A stretch of DNA of 64,000 bases from Runella rosea (GTDB lineage: Bacteria; Bacteroidota; Bacteroidia; Cytophagales; Spirosomataceae). The notes under the pieces are model-generated. The model saw only the letters and a program-made list of their open reading frames with translations, was not told the origin of the DNA and did no database searches. Made by a program: the position numbers and the translations under genes. Below are positions 52,871-62,049 of the stretch, in pieces. How positions within the stretch are numbered: the first letter of the stretch is position 1; every line of letters starts with the position of its first letter. Where the stretch lies: the NCBI RefSeq assembly GCF_003325355.1, contig NZ_CP030850.1, positions 186,001-250,000 of the forward strand. Reading direction: 5' to 3'.

Positions 52871-54886
52871 TTATTTCTTTCGCTGTTTTACCAAAGTCAT
52901 TATTTCATCCGAAGTACGAAATGTTTTTTCGCCTTTTTGAATTTTTGTACGAATAAACTTTGGCCTTTTTTTCGTTTCTTCAAAAATCTTGCTGATGTAT
53001 TCTCCTAAGAACGAGATGCCTAGCATGGTCAACCCTCCAAAAAGAGTAATCAAAATGATAACTGTCGTGAAACCTTGAGGAGTGTCGGGCGCGAAAAAGT
53101 ATTTCGCCAATATCTGGTAAAAAATCCCCAAAATGGAACAGACTGTGAGACTAAAACCAGCGTAACTCATCAGTTCCAACGGAGCAAAACTGAACGAGAA
53201 AATGGCTTTCTTGGCCCACCAAATATTTTTTCGCCAGTTGTTGGTCGATACGCCAAACATTCGCTCGGGGCGCACGTAGTCTACGCCCGTTTGCTTAAAA
53301 CCTACCCACGCCCGCAGGCCGCGCAGAAATTGCTCGGTTTCGGGAAGGGCCACCAACTCCTTAACCACTTTGCGGTCAATCATGGAGAAATCGCCCGCGT
53401 CGCGAGGGATGGGGATATAGCTGAGGTTTTGAAAAACTTTGTAAAAAGCCTTGTAAAAAAAGTGAATATGAGGCTTCATTTCGCGTTGTACGCGTACGCC
53501 GTATACCACATCGAAGCCATTTGACCATTTTTCATAAAAATGAGGAATGACTTCTGGCGGGTCTTGCAAATCACCGTCCATCAATACAACGGCGTCGCCC
53601 GTCGAAATTTCCATACCGCTCAAAAAGGCCGATTGAGAGCCAAAATTTCGCGAGTGTGTGATACCAATAACGTTGGAATCACGTTGGCAAATGGCGTTTA
53701 TTACTTCGTCTTGATTGTCAGGCGAGGCGTCATTAACAAAGATGATTTCGTATCTTACTTTAAGTTCATTGAAGGTTTTGACCAAACGCTCGTACATGAA
53801 CGGAATCGCCTGAGCATCTTTGTAGCAAGCAATGATGGCAGTAATCACAGGATTAAGCTTTGGATTGGCAAAAGCGGGCAGAATCCGTTCTTCGTATTGG
53901 TTTGCTTCCTGCCATTCTTTGTTTAATCTAAGCCCGTCGCTAAGGGAGGTGCGGGCTTTCCAACCCAAGTCTTTTAGGGCTTCTGTGGGGTCGCCGTACC
54001 AATCTGATAAATCCCAACCGCGATTGGGCATACTTCCCCAGGCCGGTACATCCGTCTGACCAAAGGTCTGACGGGAGGTTTCGACCAGTTCGCGCATGGT
54101 GGTTTTTTCACCCGTTGCGATGTTATAGGATTTACCCGAAATGGTTGCATTTACCTTTAATGCCGCGTCCAAAAATGCTTCTACACAATCATCGGCGTAG
54201 ACAAAGTCGCGACTTATATCGGGAGAAACCAGCGGAGGATAACCGCCTTTACGGGCTTCTTCAATCAGGCGGGGAATCAACCGGTCAGGCTCTTCCCAAG
54301 CGCCATAAATGGAATAAAGGCGTAAGTTGAGGGCTTTTCGTTGATGAACTTTTGCGTAAAACTCAATCAAATACGCCGCTGAGACCTTCGAAACGGCATA
54401 GTGACTATTGGGTTTAACGGGATCGGTTTCTTTGGGAGCCGCACAATTGAACCCGTATTCAGAACTGCTTCCAGCGTGAATGTAAACCGTTTCGTCGGTG
54501 CAGTTTTCTAAAATATTGACCGTTCCAATGACGTTGGTCTCGTAGGTCAGATTGATATTTTTTTGCTTGCTATATGCTCCGTAAGCGGCCAAGTTGAAAA
54601 TAGTTCTTGGCTTATATTTCTCAAAAGTCTGCTCAACGGAGTTGTTTGATAAAATATCACAGTGAACAATATTCTCAAAGGGAATATCCAACAATTTTAA
54701 GCGCCAAGCTTTGGTGGCGTCGTGGGTGAGGGCGTAGACATCCTTACGAACTTTGAAAATGTCTTTGAAAAGATTGGCTCCGATAAAACCACTGGCTCCA
54801 AATACAAATATGGGCCCTTTGAGCTGAAGTATTTTTTCCTGATAAATCAAAACAAATGAGATTTTGGATGTTTGTAAAATAAACAC
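52871..54886 (-). CDS. Fusion of NAD-dependent sugar epimerase and GT2 glycosyltransferase
   Basis: This 671-aa protein contains an extended SDR domain (about 24-335): FGASGFIGANLF (29-40), the pair Y163/K167 in SHYAVSK, and RDFVYADDCVEAF. A DPM1/GtrB-type GT2 domain follows (about 346-580): VITAIIACYKDA, IIFVNDASPDN, RNFGSQSAFLSG, MDGDLQDPPE. Two membrane helices (about 580-640) and a charged tail finish it. The SDR may make or modify the sugar nucleotide that the GT2 loads onto a polyprenyl carrier. The usual start is uncertain because no ATG lies nearer the SDR; 54886 is used. Confidence 0.9.
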   Translation of the reverse strand: MFILQTSKISFVLIYQEKILQLKGPIFVFGASGFIGANLFKDIFKVRKDVYALTHDATKAWRLKLLDIPFENIVHCDILSNNSVEQTFEKYKPRTIFNLAAYGAYSKQKNINLTYETNVIGTVNILENCTDETVYIHAGSSSEYGFNCAAPKETDPVKPNSHYAVSKVSAAYLIEFYAKVHQRKALNLRLYSIYGAWEEPDRLIPRLIEEARKGGYPPLVSPDISRDFVYADDCVEAFLDAALKVNATISGKSYNIATGEKTTMRELVETSRQTFGQTDVPAWGSMPNRGWDLSDWYGDPTEALKDLGWKARTSLSDGLRLNKEWQEANQYEERILPAFANPKLNPVITAIIACYKDAQAIPFMYERLVKTFNELKVRYEIIFVNDASPDNQDEVINAICQRDSNVIGITHSRNFGSQSAFLSGMEISTGDAVVLMDGDLQDPPEVIPHFYEKWSNGFDVVYGVRVQREMKPHIHFFYKAFYKVFQNLSYIPIPRDAGDFSMIDRKVVKELVALPETEQFLRGLRAWVGFKQTGVDYVRPERMFGVSTNNWRKNIWWAKKAIFSFSFAPLELMSYAGFSLTVCSILGIFYQILAKYFFAPDTPQGFTTVIILITLFGGLTMLGISFLGEYISKIFEETKKRPKFIRTKIQKGEKTFRTSDEIMTLVKQRKK

Positions 54887-54895
54887 CCAAGGTTG

Positions 54896-55249
54896 CTAAT
54901 TTCTATTTTGCAGAATGTTGATAACTACATCTAATTTGGTCTCAACATTCTCCATGCGCTGCTCAATTTTGTCCATTCGAAGACCCAAGCCATCTATTTT
55001 GAAAGTGAGTTCATTCAGTTTTTCTTCAAACACGGTTTGTTTTCTGAGCAAAAACTGAACATCATCACTATTTTGTTGAATACCTTTCAAACAAATCTTT
55101 ATCACTTCTTCCACACGCCTAATTTGCAAAGATACACGTTCTATTTTGGCAGAGTGCTCTTCCAAAATAGCCATTTGCTCATCTTGCTTGATTGCGAATT
55201 CTGCGATTAAAAGCTCTAATTGCTCGATTCGTTGTCGGTCCGTCATCAT
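54896..55249 (-). CDS. Small coiled-coil protein of unknown function
   Basis: This 117-aa, soluble, highly helical protein has heptad-like spacing of hydrophobic residues throughout (IEQLELLIAEF, IERVSLQIRRVEEVI, MDKIEQRMENVETKLDVVINIL). There is no signal peptide. A second ATG is at 55246. It lies between the epimerase-GT fusion and the transketolase N-subunit genes. It may be a scaffold, but equally an unrelated insertion. Confidence 0.65.
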   Translation of the reverse strand: MMTDRQRIEQLELLIAEFAIKQDEQMAILEEHSAKIERVSLQIRRVEEVIKICLKGIQQNSDDVQFLLRKQTVFEEKLNELTFKIDGLGLRMDKIEQRMENVETKLDVVINILQNRN

Positions 55250-55289
55250 AATTATATAGAATCAGAGTTTGGCCAAAATTAAGCAAAAC

Positions 55290-56105
55290 CTAAGAAAAGT
55301 ACGCATTTATTACATCGGCTTTTGCTGTTTCATATTGGTCGTCACTCATGGGCAGATAGTGCCATTCCATGCGGTTTTCCATATACGAAACTCCTTTTCC
55401 TTTTATAGTATGCGCAATGATTATCTTGGGTAGTCCGTTTTTGCGCAATTTGACGGTTTCAATGGTTTCAATCAGTGCTTCAGGATTGTGGCCATCAGCC
55501 TCAAAAACATCAAAACCAATGGCCTTCCATTTTGCTGCCGTGGCGGTTTCTCCCAGTACATCTATTGTGTTGCCAAAGCCCTGTAAGCCGTTTTTATCCA
55601 CCAACACCACTAGGTTATCGAGTTGATTTTGAATGGCATAATGGGCTGCTTCCCAGGTGGTGCCTTCATTGGTTTCGCCGTCTGACATCAGCACGAATGA
55701 GATTGCATCTTCTTCCGAAAGTTTGCTTGCGTGAGCCATACCCGTAGCAATCGGTAAGCCGTGCCCTAGTGAGCCCGTAGCAAATGGAATGCCCGCGTGT
55801 CTATTGGGCGCAGGGTGGGCGGGAAGGGTAGTGCCATCCTGATAAAATGTATCCAATACTTCGTCCGAAATCTCTCCTAAATGATTGAGTGCCACGTACA
55901 AAGCCGCCGCCGCGTGGCCTTTTGAAAGTAGGAAAGAGTCCTGCGGGCGTTTTTGTTGAATGAGAGCAGCAATCAATAAATCAATGCAGCTTAAAGAACA
56001 ACCAATGTGCCCCGCGTTGGCTTTTTTGTAAAGGCCAAGTACCTTTAAGCGCAGCTCTCCGCTGAGCCGTTTGTAGTCAGTGATGATCGTTTGTGTTTCA
56101 ACCAT
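55290..56105 (-). CDS. Transketolase N-terminal subunit-like protein
   Basis: This 271-aa protein matches the ThDP/Mg2+-binding half of transketolase: NAGHIGCSLSCIDLL, LLSKGHAAAALYVAL, GSLGHGLPIATGMA, and the ThDP motif MSDGETNEGTTWEAAHYA..LVVLVDKNGLQGFG (D142, N172). It needs the C-terminal half (51920-52864). Split transketolases of this sort often sit in specialised pathways rather than the pentose-phosphate cycle. The start overlaps the stop of the upstream membrane gene by one base (TAATG). Confidence 0.93.
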   Translation of the reverse strand: MVETQTIITDYKRLSGELRLKVLGLYKKANAGHIGCSLSCIDLLIAALIQQKRPQDSFLLSKGHAAAALYVALNHLGEISDEVLDTFYQDGTTLPAHPAPNRHAGIPFATGSLGHGLPIATGMAHASKLSEEDAISFVLMSDGETNEGTTWEAAHYAIQNQLDNLVVLVDKNGLQGFGNTIDVLGETATAAKWKAIGFDVFEADGHNPEALIETIETVKLRKNGLPKIIIAHTIKGKGVSYMENRMEWHYLPMSDDQYETAKADVINAYFS

Positions 56106-57871
56106 TAGTATCGTTTTCCTTTCAAGTCTGTTAATTCAATTAACTGCCCAGAGGCTTTTTTAAGGGAAATTTTATCCACATTTACCGTGTCTAACCGTTG
56201 CACAAAGATACCGTCTTTTGGTAAATACAAGTTAAAATATTGCGCATCAGTTACTGAATGACGCATAAAAGTACGGTCCATGGGGTTATCAAACACGTTA
56301 ACTGGGGAAGCAATGAGGATTGTATCACCCTTTTGGTACAATTCACGGGCTTTTTGGGCAGCAGCATAGTGAGGGTTGGGCAAACGAGGCTCACTGCGAT
56401 AATTATATTTGGGTGATACATCGTCATAGAAACTTTGAAGGGTACGTCCGACAAACATCGCCTGAATGATCAACACCGTTAGTATTAAGTACTTAAGCCA
56501 ATTTTTGCTTTCTAGCAGGTGCCACAAAGCAACGCTTGCCAAAATAATGACGTATGGAAACGAAAATCCCGAATAGCGTTGTGTCAGACCATACGTGTGT
56601 CCGCTACGGGCGGCATTGAAAATCAAGAAAGCCGAGGGAATGATGGCGATAATGATAAGAAACCAAATCAGATTTTTGTTCTTGAATGTTGTCTGATCAA
56701 ATGCCAAAAAAAGCATCAGGATAGCGACCGAAGCGACCGAAAATTCCAGTTTATGATTGCTGTAAAATAAGATACTACCTCCCAAAACAACGGCAGTTCC
56801 TATGCTTATCATAGTTGATTTTTCTGGGTTCTTTTGAGAATACCGAAAAGCCACAATAAGCCCAAGACCAATCAAAATCGCTACAATCGCATTTTTTTTA
56901 CCTTCCAGTGTGCCTACCAGATTATTTGAATATATCCATAAATCGGTAAAAATCGGCAGGCTTTTGTCGAACAGATTTTTGAACGTAGCGGGCAAAATAA
57001 TGCCGTAAGGATTGTTATAAGGCCGATTGAGCGCACATTCCAAATATAATGCCGATTGATGATTGAGTGATCGTATGGTCCAATCTCCGCCTCCCCAAAT
57101 AATCCAAGCTGCCAAACCCGAAACGGCCAATGCGCCGGCTCCAACCAAAGCTACCCAAGTTCGCAGTCGACGAACCGTGATAAGGGCATACATTCCGTGG
57201 GCCAAACAAACCGTAGCGGCCAGAAAATGAGAAAGAAAACTCAATCCAGCCACCAATCCATAAAACAAAAACCAACGAGCTGAAGGTTTGCGTTTTTCAT
57301 CGGCTTCGAGTGCGCGTAGGAAGCAATAAGTGGCTAGTAGTGTCAGAAAGAAAGTAAGTGAATAATTGCGCGCCTGTTGCGAATAAGTAACAAAAAAAGG
57401 CTCAATCGCTGCCAATGCCGCCGCCGTTAGTGCTAATCTCGATGATTTTAAAAAATGGTGGGTAAAGATAAAAATCAGCCACACCGTCAGAACGCTGAAA
57501 AGTACAGAAAGCAGGCGAGAGGTAAAATCTGAAACCCCCGTCAGGTTGAGCCAATTGTGGAGCAAAAGGTAATAAAAAGGGCTGTTGCCGATGTCGCTGC
57601 GGCGCATCGCCTCCAAATATTCATCGAATGTTTGTGGCTGCCAAAATTCTTGATTAGTGAAAGTATACTTTGTTGGGTTAAAGACATCGTGTTGGTTGCC
57701 GCCGTTTTGAACCATGCCCTGGCTTACCATCATCGTTGCTTTTTCGTCAAAAAAGATTCCGTGGGCATCCAATTTGTAGAGACGCAGACTCGCCGCAAGT
57801 ATCAAAACAGCAACCAGCCCATAAGAGACGTACTTGGTTTGGAAAAGAGTGGAAGTTTGTGGCAAAGACAT
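56105..57871 (-). CDS. GT39/ArnT-like membrane glycosyltransferase
   Basis: This 588-aa protein has about 11-12 membrane segments. The early periplasmic loop contains RLYKLDAHGIFFDEKATMMVSQ, with the acidic residue after helix 1 as in the PMT/ArnT (GT-C) family. NSPFYYLLLHNWL and an SRLLSVLFSVLTV helix follow. The enzyme takes sugar from a polyprenyl phosphate on the periplasmic side. ATG 57871 is chosen over TTG 57892. The divergent gene starts 105 bp away. Confidence 0.85.
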   Translation of the reverse strand: MSLPQTSTLFQTKYVSYGLVAVLILAASLRLYKLDAHGIFFDEKATMMVSQGMVQNGGNQHDVFNPTKYTFTNQEFWQPQTFDEYLEAMRRSDIGNSPFYYLLLHNWLNLTGVSDFTSRLLSVLFSVLTVWLIFIFTHHFLKSSRLALTAAALAAIEPFFVTYSQQARNYSLTFFLTLLATYCFLRALEADEKRKPSARWFLFYGLVAGLSFLSHFLAATVCLAHGMYALITVRRLRTWVALVGAGALAVSGLAAWIIWGGGDWTIRSLNHQSALYLECALNRPYNNPYGIILPATFKNLFDKSLPIFTDLWIYSNNLVGTLEGKKNAIVAILIGLGLIVAFRYSQKNPEKSTMISIGTAVVLGGSILFYSNHKLEFSVASVAILMLFLAFDQTTFKNKNLIWFLIIIAIIPSAFLIFNAARSGHTYGLTQRYSGFSFPYVIILASVALWHLLESKNWLKYLILTVLIIQAMFVGRTLQSFYDDVSPKYNYRSEPRLPNPHYAAAQKARELYQKGDTILIASPVNVFDNPMDRTFMRHSVTDAQYFNLYLPKDGIFVQRLDTVNVDKISLKKASGQLIELTDLKGKRY

Positions 57872-57976
57872 ATTTCGATTTTGTTGCCGCAAATTTATTG
57901 AAAAAATAGTAGGATAATGTGTTTATGATTTATTTACTTTGTAATACAAAGTACTTTTTAATTAAAAAAAACTAAC

Positions 57977-59404
57977 ATGAACAAAAACAACCTGCTTTGG
58001 CTGACTGCGGTTGCGGTCCACACGTACTTATTTTATAATCAGGCGCAGGGCTACAATGCGCCAGTATTCTCTTTGGTGCTTATCGTATTGGTGGGAGCGG
58101 GGCATCGAGCGTTACTTTTTATTCGTTATTGGTGGATGGGAGCTACGATGCAACTTATTGCATCTATCGCGGTGGCTTGGCATGTAAGTGCTTGGTTACA
58201 AATAATATATGTGTGTTCGTTATTGGTGTTTGTAGGGTTAACGTACGCTCCCCGAAGCAGTTTGCATTTGGCTTGGCTCAATGGCATTGTGGGGGCATTT
58301 ATGGGAGGGTTTGCCACCCATCTACCTGTTTTAAGGAAAGACTTTAGTGCGCTAACGGGCAAAACTTTTCAAGGATTATTTCGCTTTAAGCCCTCTTTTT
58401 TGGTCTTCCCATTTTCGGTTACAACGGCCTTTTATTTTCTTTACAATTGGGCAAATCCAGCCTTTTCAGTCGATATTTCTTTTTTCACAACCCACATAAA
58501 TTTTTTATTTATCGGTGCTATTTTGATTGGGATGGTGTGGCTGTGCCCTCTTTTTTTTCCGTGGGGCATTGAGTCTGCCGTTGAAGAAGATTTCAAAAGA
58601 AAGGATGAGTTAGTGCGTATCAGAAAGGTGAAGAAAGGAATTTTGACTTTAGTATTGAGGTATCAAAATCAGCAGGGAGTGTTACTTTTCGGAATGCTGA
58701 ATGCGCTTATTTCCTGTTTTATCCTTTTCAACGTACTTCAAATGTTGATTCCAGACTTTCAGCAAACGCCCAAAGGGTTTTCCGAACAGGTACATGAAGG
58801 GTTTAATGCATTGCTTATCAGTATTTTGTCTGCAATATGGCTGATTGTGTATTATTTTAAAGCAAATCAAAATTTCTATCCAAAACGCCAACGATTGGTT
58901 CAGCTTGCCCTGCTTTGGATTGCCCTGAATGGACTTTTAACGGTATTTACGTTCTATAAAAACTCGCTCTACATCGATGTTTTTGGGTTGACATTCAAGC
59001 GAATTTGGGTGTATGTAGCGTTGGGACTGACGTTTGGAGGGCTGTTTTTTACTTTTATTAAAATTATATATTTGAAATCAAATTGGTACCTGATACGTCG
59101 TACCTCTTGGTTAGTGTATTTTGTACTTATTTGTTATGGATTGGTGGATTGGGATAGGTTGATTACTTGGTATAATATTAAGGAAGCAAAAAACTTGGAT
59201 ATGGGCTATATTACTGAGCTGGGACCAACAAAATTGCCTTATTTACTGGAATTAATCCAACAAAAAGACGCACGGATTGTTGGTTTTGAGAACAAGATTA
59301 AAACCCAAATAAGAAATTGGAAATATACCCATCGGCAGCAGGAAGATTGGCAGTCGCGAACGGTAGATGAGGATTGGTTGAGAAAAATAATGATAGAACA
59401 ATAG
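57977..59404 (+). CDS. DUF4153/DUF4173-like polytopic membrane protein
   Basis: This 475-aa protein has about 10-11 membrane segments. RYQNQQGVLLFGMLNALISCFILFNVLQML and GFSEQVHEGFNALLISILSAIWLIVYYF resemble the DUF4153/4173 families found in Bacteroidota and Firmicutes. The last 90 residues are soluble and charged. Function is unknown. It stands alone, divergent from the glycan genes. Confidence 0.7.
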   Translation: MNKNNLLWLTAVAVHTYLFYNQAQGYNAPVFSLVLIVLVGAGHRALLFIRYWWMGATMQLIASIAVAWHVSAWLQIIYVCSLLVFVGLTYAPRSSLHLAWLNGIVGAFMGGFATHLPVLRKDFSALTGKTFQGLFRFKPSFLVFPFSVTTAFYFLYNWANPAFSVDISFFTTHINFLFIGAILIGMVWLCPLFFPWGIESAVEEDFKRKDELVRIRKVKKGILTLVLRYQNQQGVLLFGMLNALISCFILFNVLQMLIPDFQQTPKGFSEQVHEGFNALLISILSAIWLIVYYFKANQNFYPKRQRLVQLALLWIALNGLLTVFTFYKNSLYIDVFGLTFKRIWVYVALGLTFGGLFFTFIKIIYLKSNWYLIRRTSWLVYFVLICYGLVDWDRLITWYNIKEAKNLDMGYITELGPTKLPYLLELIQQKDARIVGFENKIKTQIRNWKYTHRQQEDWQSRTVDEDWLRKIMIEQ

Positions 59405-59509
59405 TAAAGGCAGTGAGATATACAGTAATTGTAAGTCAAACGTTTCTTTATAACATTAAGCAAAAATTTTAAAAACCATTCTTGGTTACCTTTTTCAATA
59501 GACATACTT

Positions 59510-61249
59510 ATGAGTTTTCAAATCAAAGAACAACCTATCGTTTATGATGTTTGCATCGTAGGCTCGGGTGCGGGAGGCGGGATGGCTGCCAAGGTTTTGG
59601 CAGAAGCAGGCGCTAAAGTCGCACTCATTGAGGCGGGACCTTGGTACGATCCTGCTGACCCTAAGTACATTACCCAGCTCAAGAATCCTTGGGAATCACC
59701 CCGCCGTGGTGCGGGCAATCACCGTCCTTTTGGTGATTTCGACGCCGCTTGGGGAGGTTGGGAAATTGACGGGGAGCCCTATACCCGCAAGAGTGGTACG
59801 CAGTTTGACTGGTTCCGTTCGCGGATGCTGGGCGGCCGTACCAACCACTGGGGGCGAATTTCGCTGCGTTTTGGTCCATTGGATTTTAAACGTAAAGATG
59901 TTGACGGACTTGGCGACAACTGGCCCATTGGCTACGAAGATGTAAAGCCGTATTACGATAAAGTAGACCGACTGGTGGGTGTTTTTGGAAGTATTGAAAA
60001 CATTGAGAATGAACCCGACGGGCTATTTTTGCCTCCGCCAAAACCGCGTTTGCACGAGTTGATGTTGAAGCAGGCAGGTAAAAAAGCGGGAATTCCAGTG
60101 ATTCCTTCGCGCCTTTCTATTCTCACAAAACCCATCAACAAAGACCGTGGTGCGTGTTTTTATTGCTCGCAGTGTAGCCGTGGGTGTCAGGCGTATGCTG
60201 ATTTTTCCTCCTCTTCGGTATTGGTAAAACCTGCTGTAAAAACAGGAAACGTCAAAGTATTTACCAATGCAATGGCGCGTGAAGTAATTACGAATCAGGA
60301 GGGTAAAGCAACGGGTGTTTCGTACGTAGACAAAAATAATTTACAGGAATATACGGTTAAAGCGAAGATTGTAGTGCTGGCAGCAAGTGCTTGTGAATCA
60401 GCTCGTTTGTTGATGAACTCTAAGTCGTCTCGCCATACTAAAGGGCTTGGCAACTCAAGCGGTGTACTTGGTAAATACTTGCACGATTCGACGGGTGCTA
60501 GTCGCAGTGCTTTTTTGCCCCACTTGGTAGATCGTAAGCGCTACAACGAAGATGGAGTAGGAGGCATGCACGTGTACACGCCTTGGTGGTTGAACGGTAA
60601 AAAACTTGATTTCCCTCGTGGGTATCACATCGAATACGGTGGAGGTATGGGGATGCCAGGCTACGGTTTTGGTTTTGGAATGGAGAATATCAACGGAAAA
60701 TATCCTAATAAAGAAGGTAAGATTAAACCAGCAGGAGGATACGGACTTTCGTTGAAAGAAGATTATCGTCATTTTTACGGAGCCAACTTCGGCATGGCTG
60801 GTCGTGGGGAGGCTATCGCGCGGGAGGATAACTTCTGCGAAATTGACCCCAACGTGGTTGATAAGTATGGAATTCCTGTGTTGCGCTTCCAATACACCTG
60901 GTCTGAGCATGAGATTAAGCAGGCAAAACACATGCAGGATACGTTTGAAGAAATTATTACTGCAATGGGTGGTATCGCAAACGGTCCTAAACCTGGCCCT
61001 GAATCAAACTACGGATTGGCCGCTCCTGGGCGTATTATTCACGAAGTAGGAACTACGCGGATGGGAGATGATCCTTCCAAATCAGTGACAAATCGTAATA
61101 GTCAGTTGCATGATGCCGATAACGTGTTTGTGGTGGATGCTGGAACCTTTGTATCGCAGGCCGACAAAAACCCGACTTGGACCATCTTAGCCCTTTCGAT
61201 GCGTGCCTCTGAGTACATTATTGACCAACGTAAAAAAGCGAATTTATAA
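59510..61249 (+). CDS. GMC-family oxidoreductase (gluconate/glucose dehydrogenase-like)
   Basis: This 579-aa FAD enzyme has the Rossmann motif GSGAGGGMAAKVLAEAG (18-34) and MLGGRTNHWGRISLRF (about 106-121). A four-cysteine segment CFYCSQCSRGC (C216, C219, C222, C226) follows, typical of the gluconate-2-dehydrogenase subgroup. The C-terminus carries HEVGTTRMG and VDAGTFVSQADKNPTWTI, with His and Asn catalytic candidates. It has no signal peptide of its own; export with the Tat-like partner is possible. The partner gene begins 87 bp after its stop. Confidence 0.92.
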   Translation: MSFQIKEQPIVYDVCIVGSGAGGGMAAKVLAEAGAKVALIEAGPWYDPADPKYITQLKNPWESPRRGAGNHRPFGDFDAAWGGWEIDGEPYTRKSGTQFDWFRSRMLGGRTNHWGRISLRFGPLDFKRKDVDGLGDNWPIGYEDVKPYYDKVDRLVGVFGSIENIENEPDGLFLPPPKPRLHELMLKQAGKKAGIPVIPSRLSILTKPINKDRGACFYCSQCSRGCQAYADFSSSSVLVKPAVKTGNVKVFTNAMAREVITNQEGKATGVSYVDKNNLQEYTVKAKIVVLAASACESARLLMNSKSSRHTKGLGNSSGVLGKYLHDSTGASRSAFLPHLVDRKRYNEDGVGGMHVYTPWWLNGKKLDFPRGYHIEYGGGMGMPGYGFGFGMENINGKYPNKEGKIKPAGGYGLSLKEDYRHFYGANFGMAGRGEAIAREDNFCEIDPNVVDKYGIPVLRFQYTWSEHEIKQAKHMQDTFEEIITAMGGIANGPKPGPESNYGLAAPGRIIHEVGTTRMGDDPSKSVTNRNSQLHDADNVFVVDAGTFVSQADKNPTWTILALSMRASEYIIDQRKKANL

Positions 61250-61336
61250 TAAAGTGGTTTGTGATTAGAGACTTGTAAATCGTTGATTATCAGGGTTTAT
61301 TTTTCTTTAATCACCCACTGTCAACCACTCATAAAG

Positions 61337-61963
61337 ATGAAACGCAGAGATACATTAAAAGCCCTGTCGTTGGGAACCCTGACCGCTACGATTGCGGGTA
61401 CAGAAGCCCACGCTGATGTTCCCAAGAAGGCCGTACCGCCTTCTTTGTCAGATTTTAAGAATGGAAAAAGTGCGGCAGAATTGGCGCGGGATGCCAAAAT
61501 TGCCGCCGAGAAGTTTTTTACGCTGCACGAATTGCAGACGATTCGCGTGCTGGCCGATTTTATCATTCCTGCCGATGGTCAATTTGGTGGAGCAACAGAA
61601 GCAAAAGTGGCGGAGTTTATTGAGTTTATCGTAAAAGATATGCCCCAACACCAAACGCCGATGCGCGGAGGTTTGTTATGGTTGGATACTGCCTGCGTAA
61701 AACAATTTGGCAAAAAATTCGTAGCCTGCCCTAAAGCGCAGCAAATCCAAATGCTTGACCAAATTGCTTATCCAGGACAGGCAAAGCCCGAGATGAGTCA
61801 AGGTGTAGCATTTTTTAACCTGATGCGCAATCTGACTGCTACGGGTTACTTTACTACGGAGGTAGGATTCAAGTACTTAGGCTACGTAGGCAACCGCCCC
61901 AATGCATGGGATGGGGTGCCTGAAGATGTGTTGAAGCAGTACGGATTAAGTTATGATTCATGA
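61337..61963 (+). CDS. Gluconate 2-dehydrogenase subunit 3-family protein
   Basis: This 208-aa protein starts at ATG 61337 with a twin-arginine-like signal (MKRRDTLKALSLGTLTATIAG). The frame extends to 61283 without it. The mature part has FFTLHELQTIRVLADFIIPAD, VAEFIEFIV, the FFNLMRNLTATGYF region and YLGYVGNRPNAWDGVP, all typical of this small subunit. The subunit accompanies GMC catalytic subunits and probably helps their export or maturation. It is the second gene of the pair. A hairpin follows. Confidence 0.9.
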   Translation: MKRRDTLKALSLGTLTATIAGTEAHADVPKKAVPPSLSDFKNGKSAAELARDAKIAAEKFFTLHELQTIRVLADFIIPADGQFGGATEAKVAEFIEFIVKDMPQHQTPMRGGLLWLDTACVKQFGKKFVACPKAQQIQMLDQIAYPGQAKPEMSQGVAFFNLMRNLTATGYFTTEVGFKYLGYVGNRPNAWDGVPEDVLKQYGLSYDS

Positions 61964-61990
61964 TTAATTCAATCCTTTAATTGGAATTTT

Positions 61991-62023
61991 AAATAGCGGG
62001 CACAATTTTTGTCCCGCTATTTT
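61991..62023 (+). terminator. Terminator after the subunit-3 gene
   Basis: AATAGCGGG (61992-62000) and CCCGCTATT (62013-62021) form a 9-bp stem with a 12-nt loop and a short T-run. Confidence 0.75.
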
Positions 62024-62049
62024 GTTATGATACCAAAAGGCTCAAAAAA

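Noticed and set aside
59239-59505. 88-aa - strand frame before the GMC gene
   Set aside because: It mostly lies antisense to the DUF4153-like gene and has low-complexity, non-protein-like composition.
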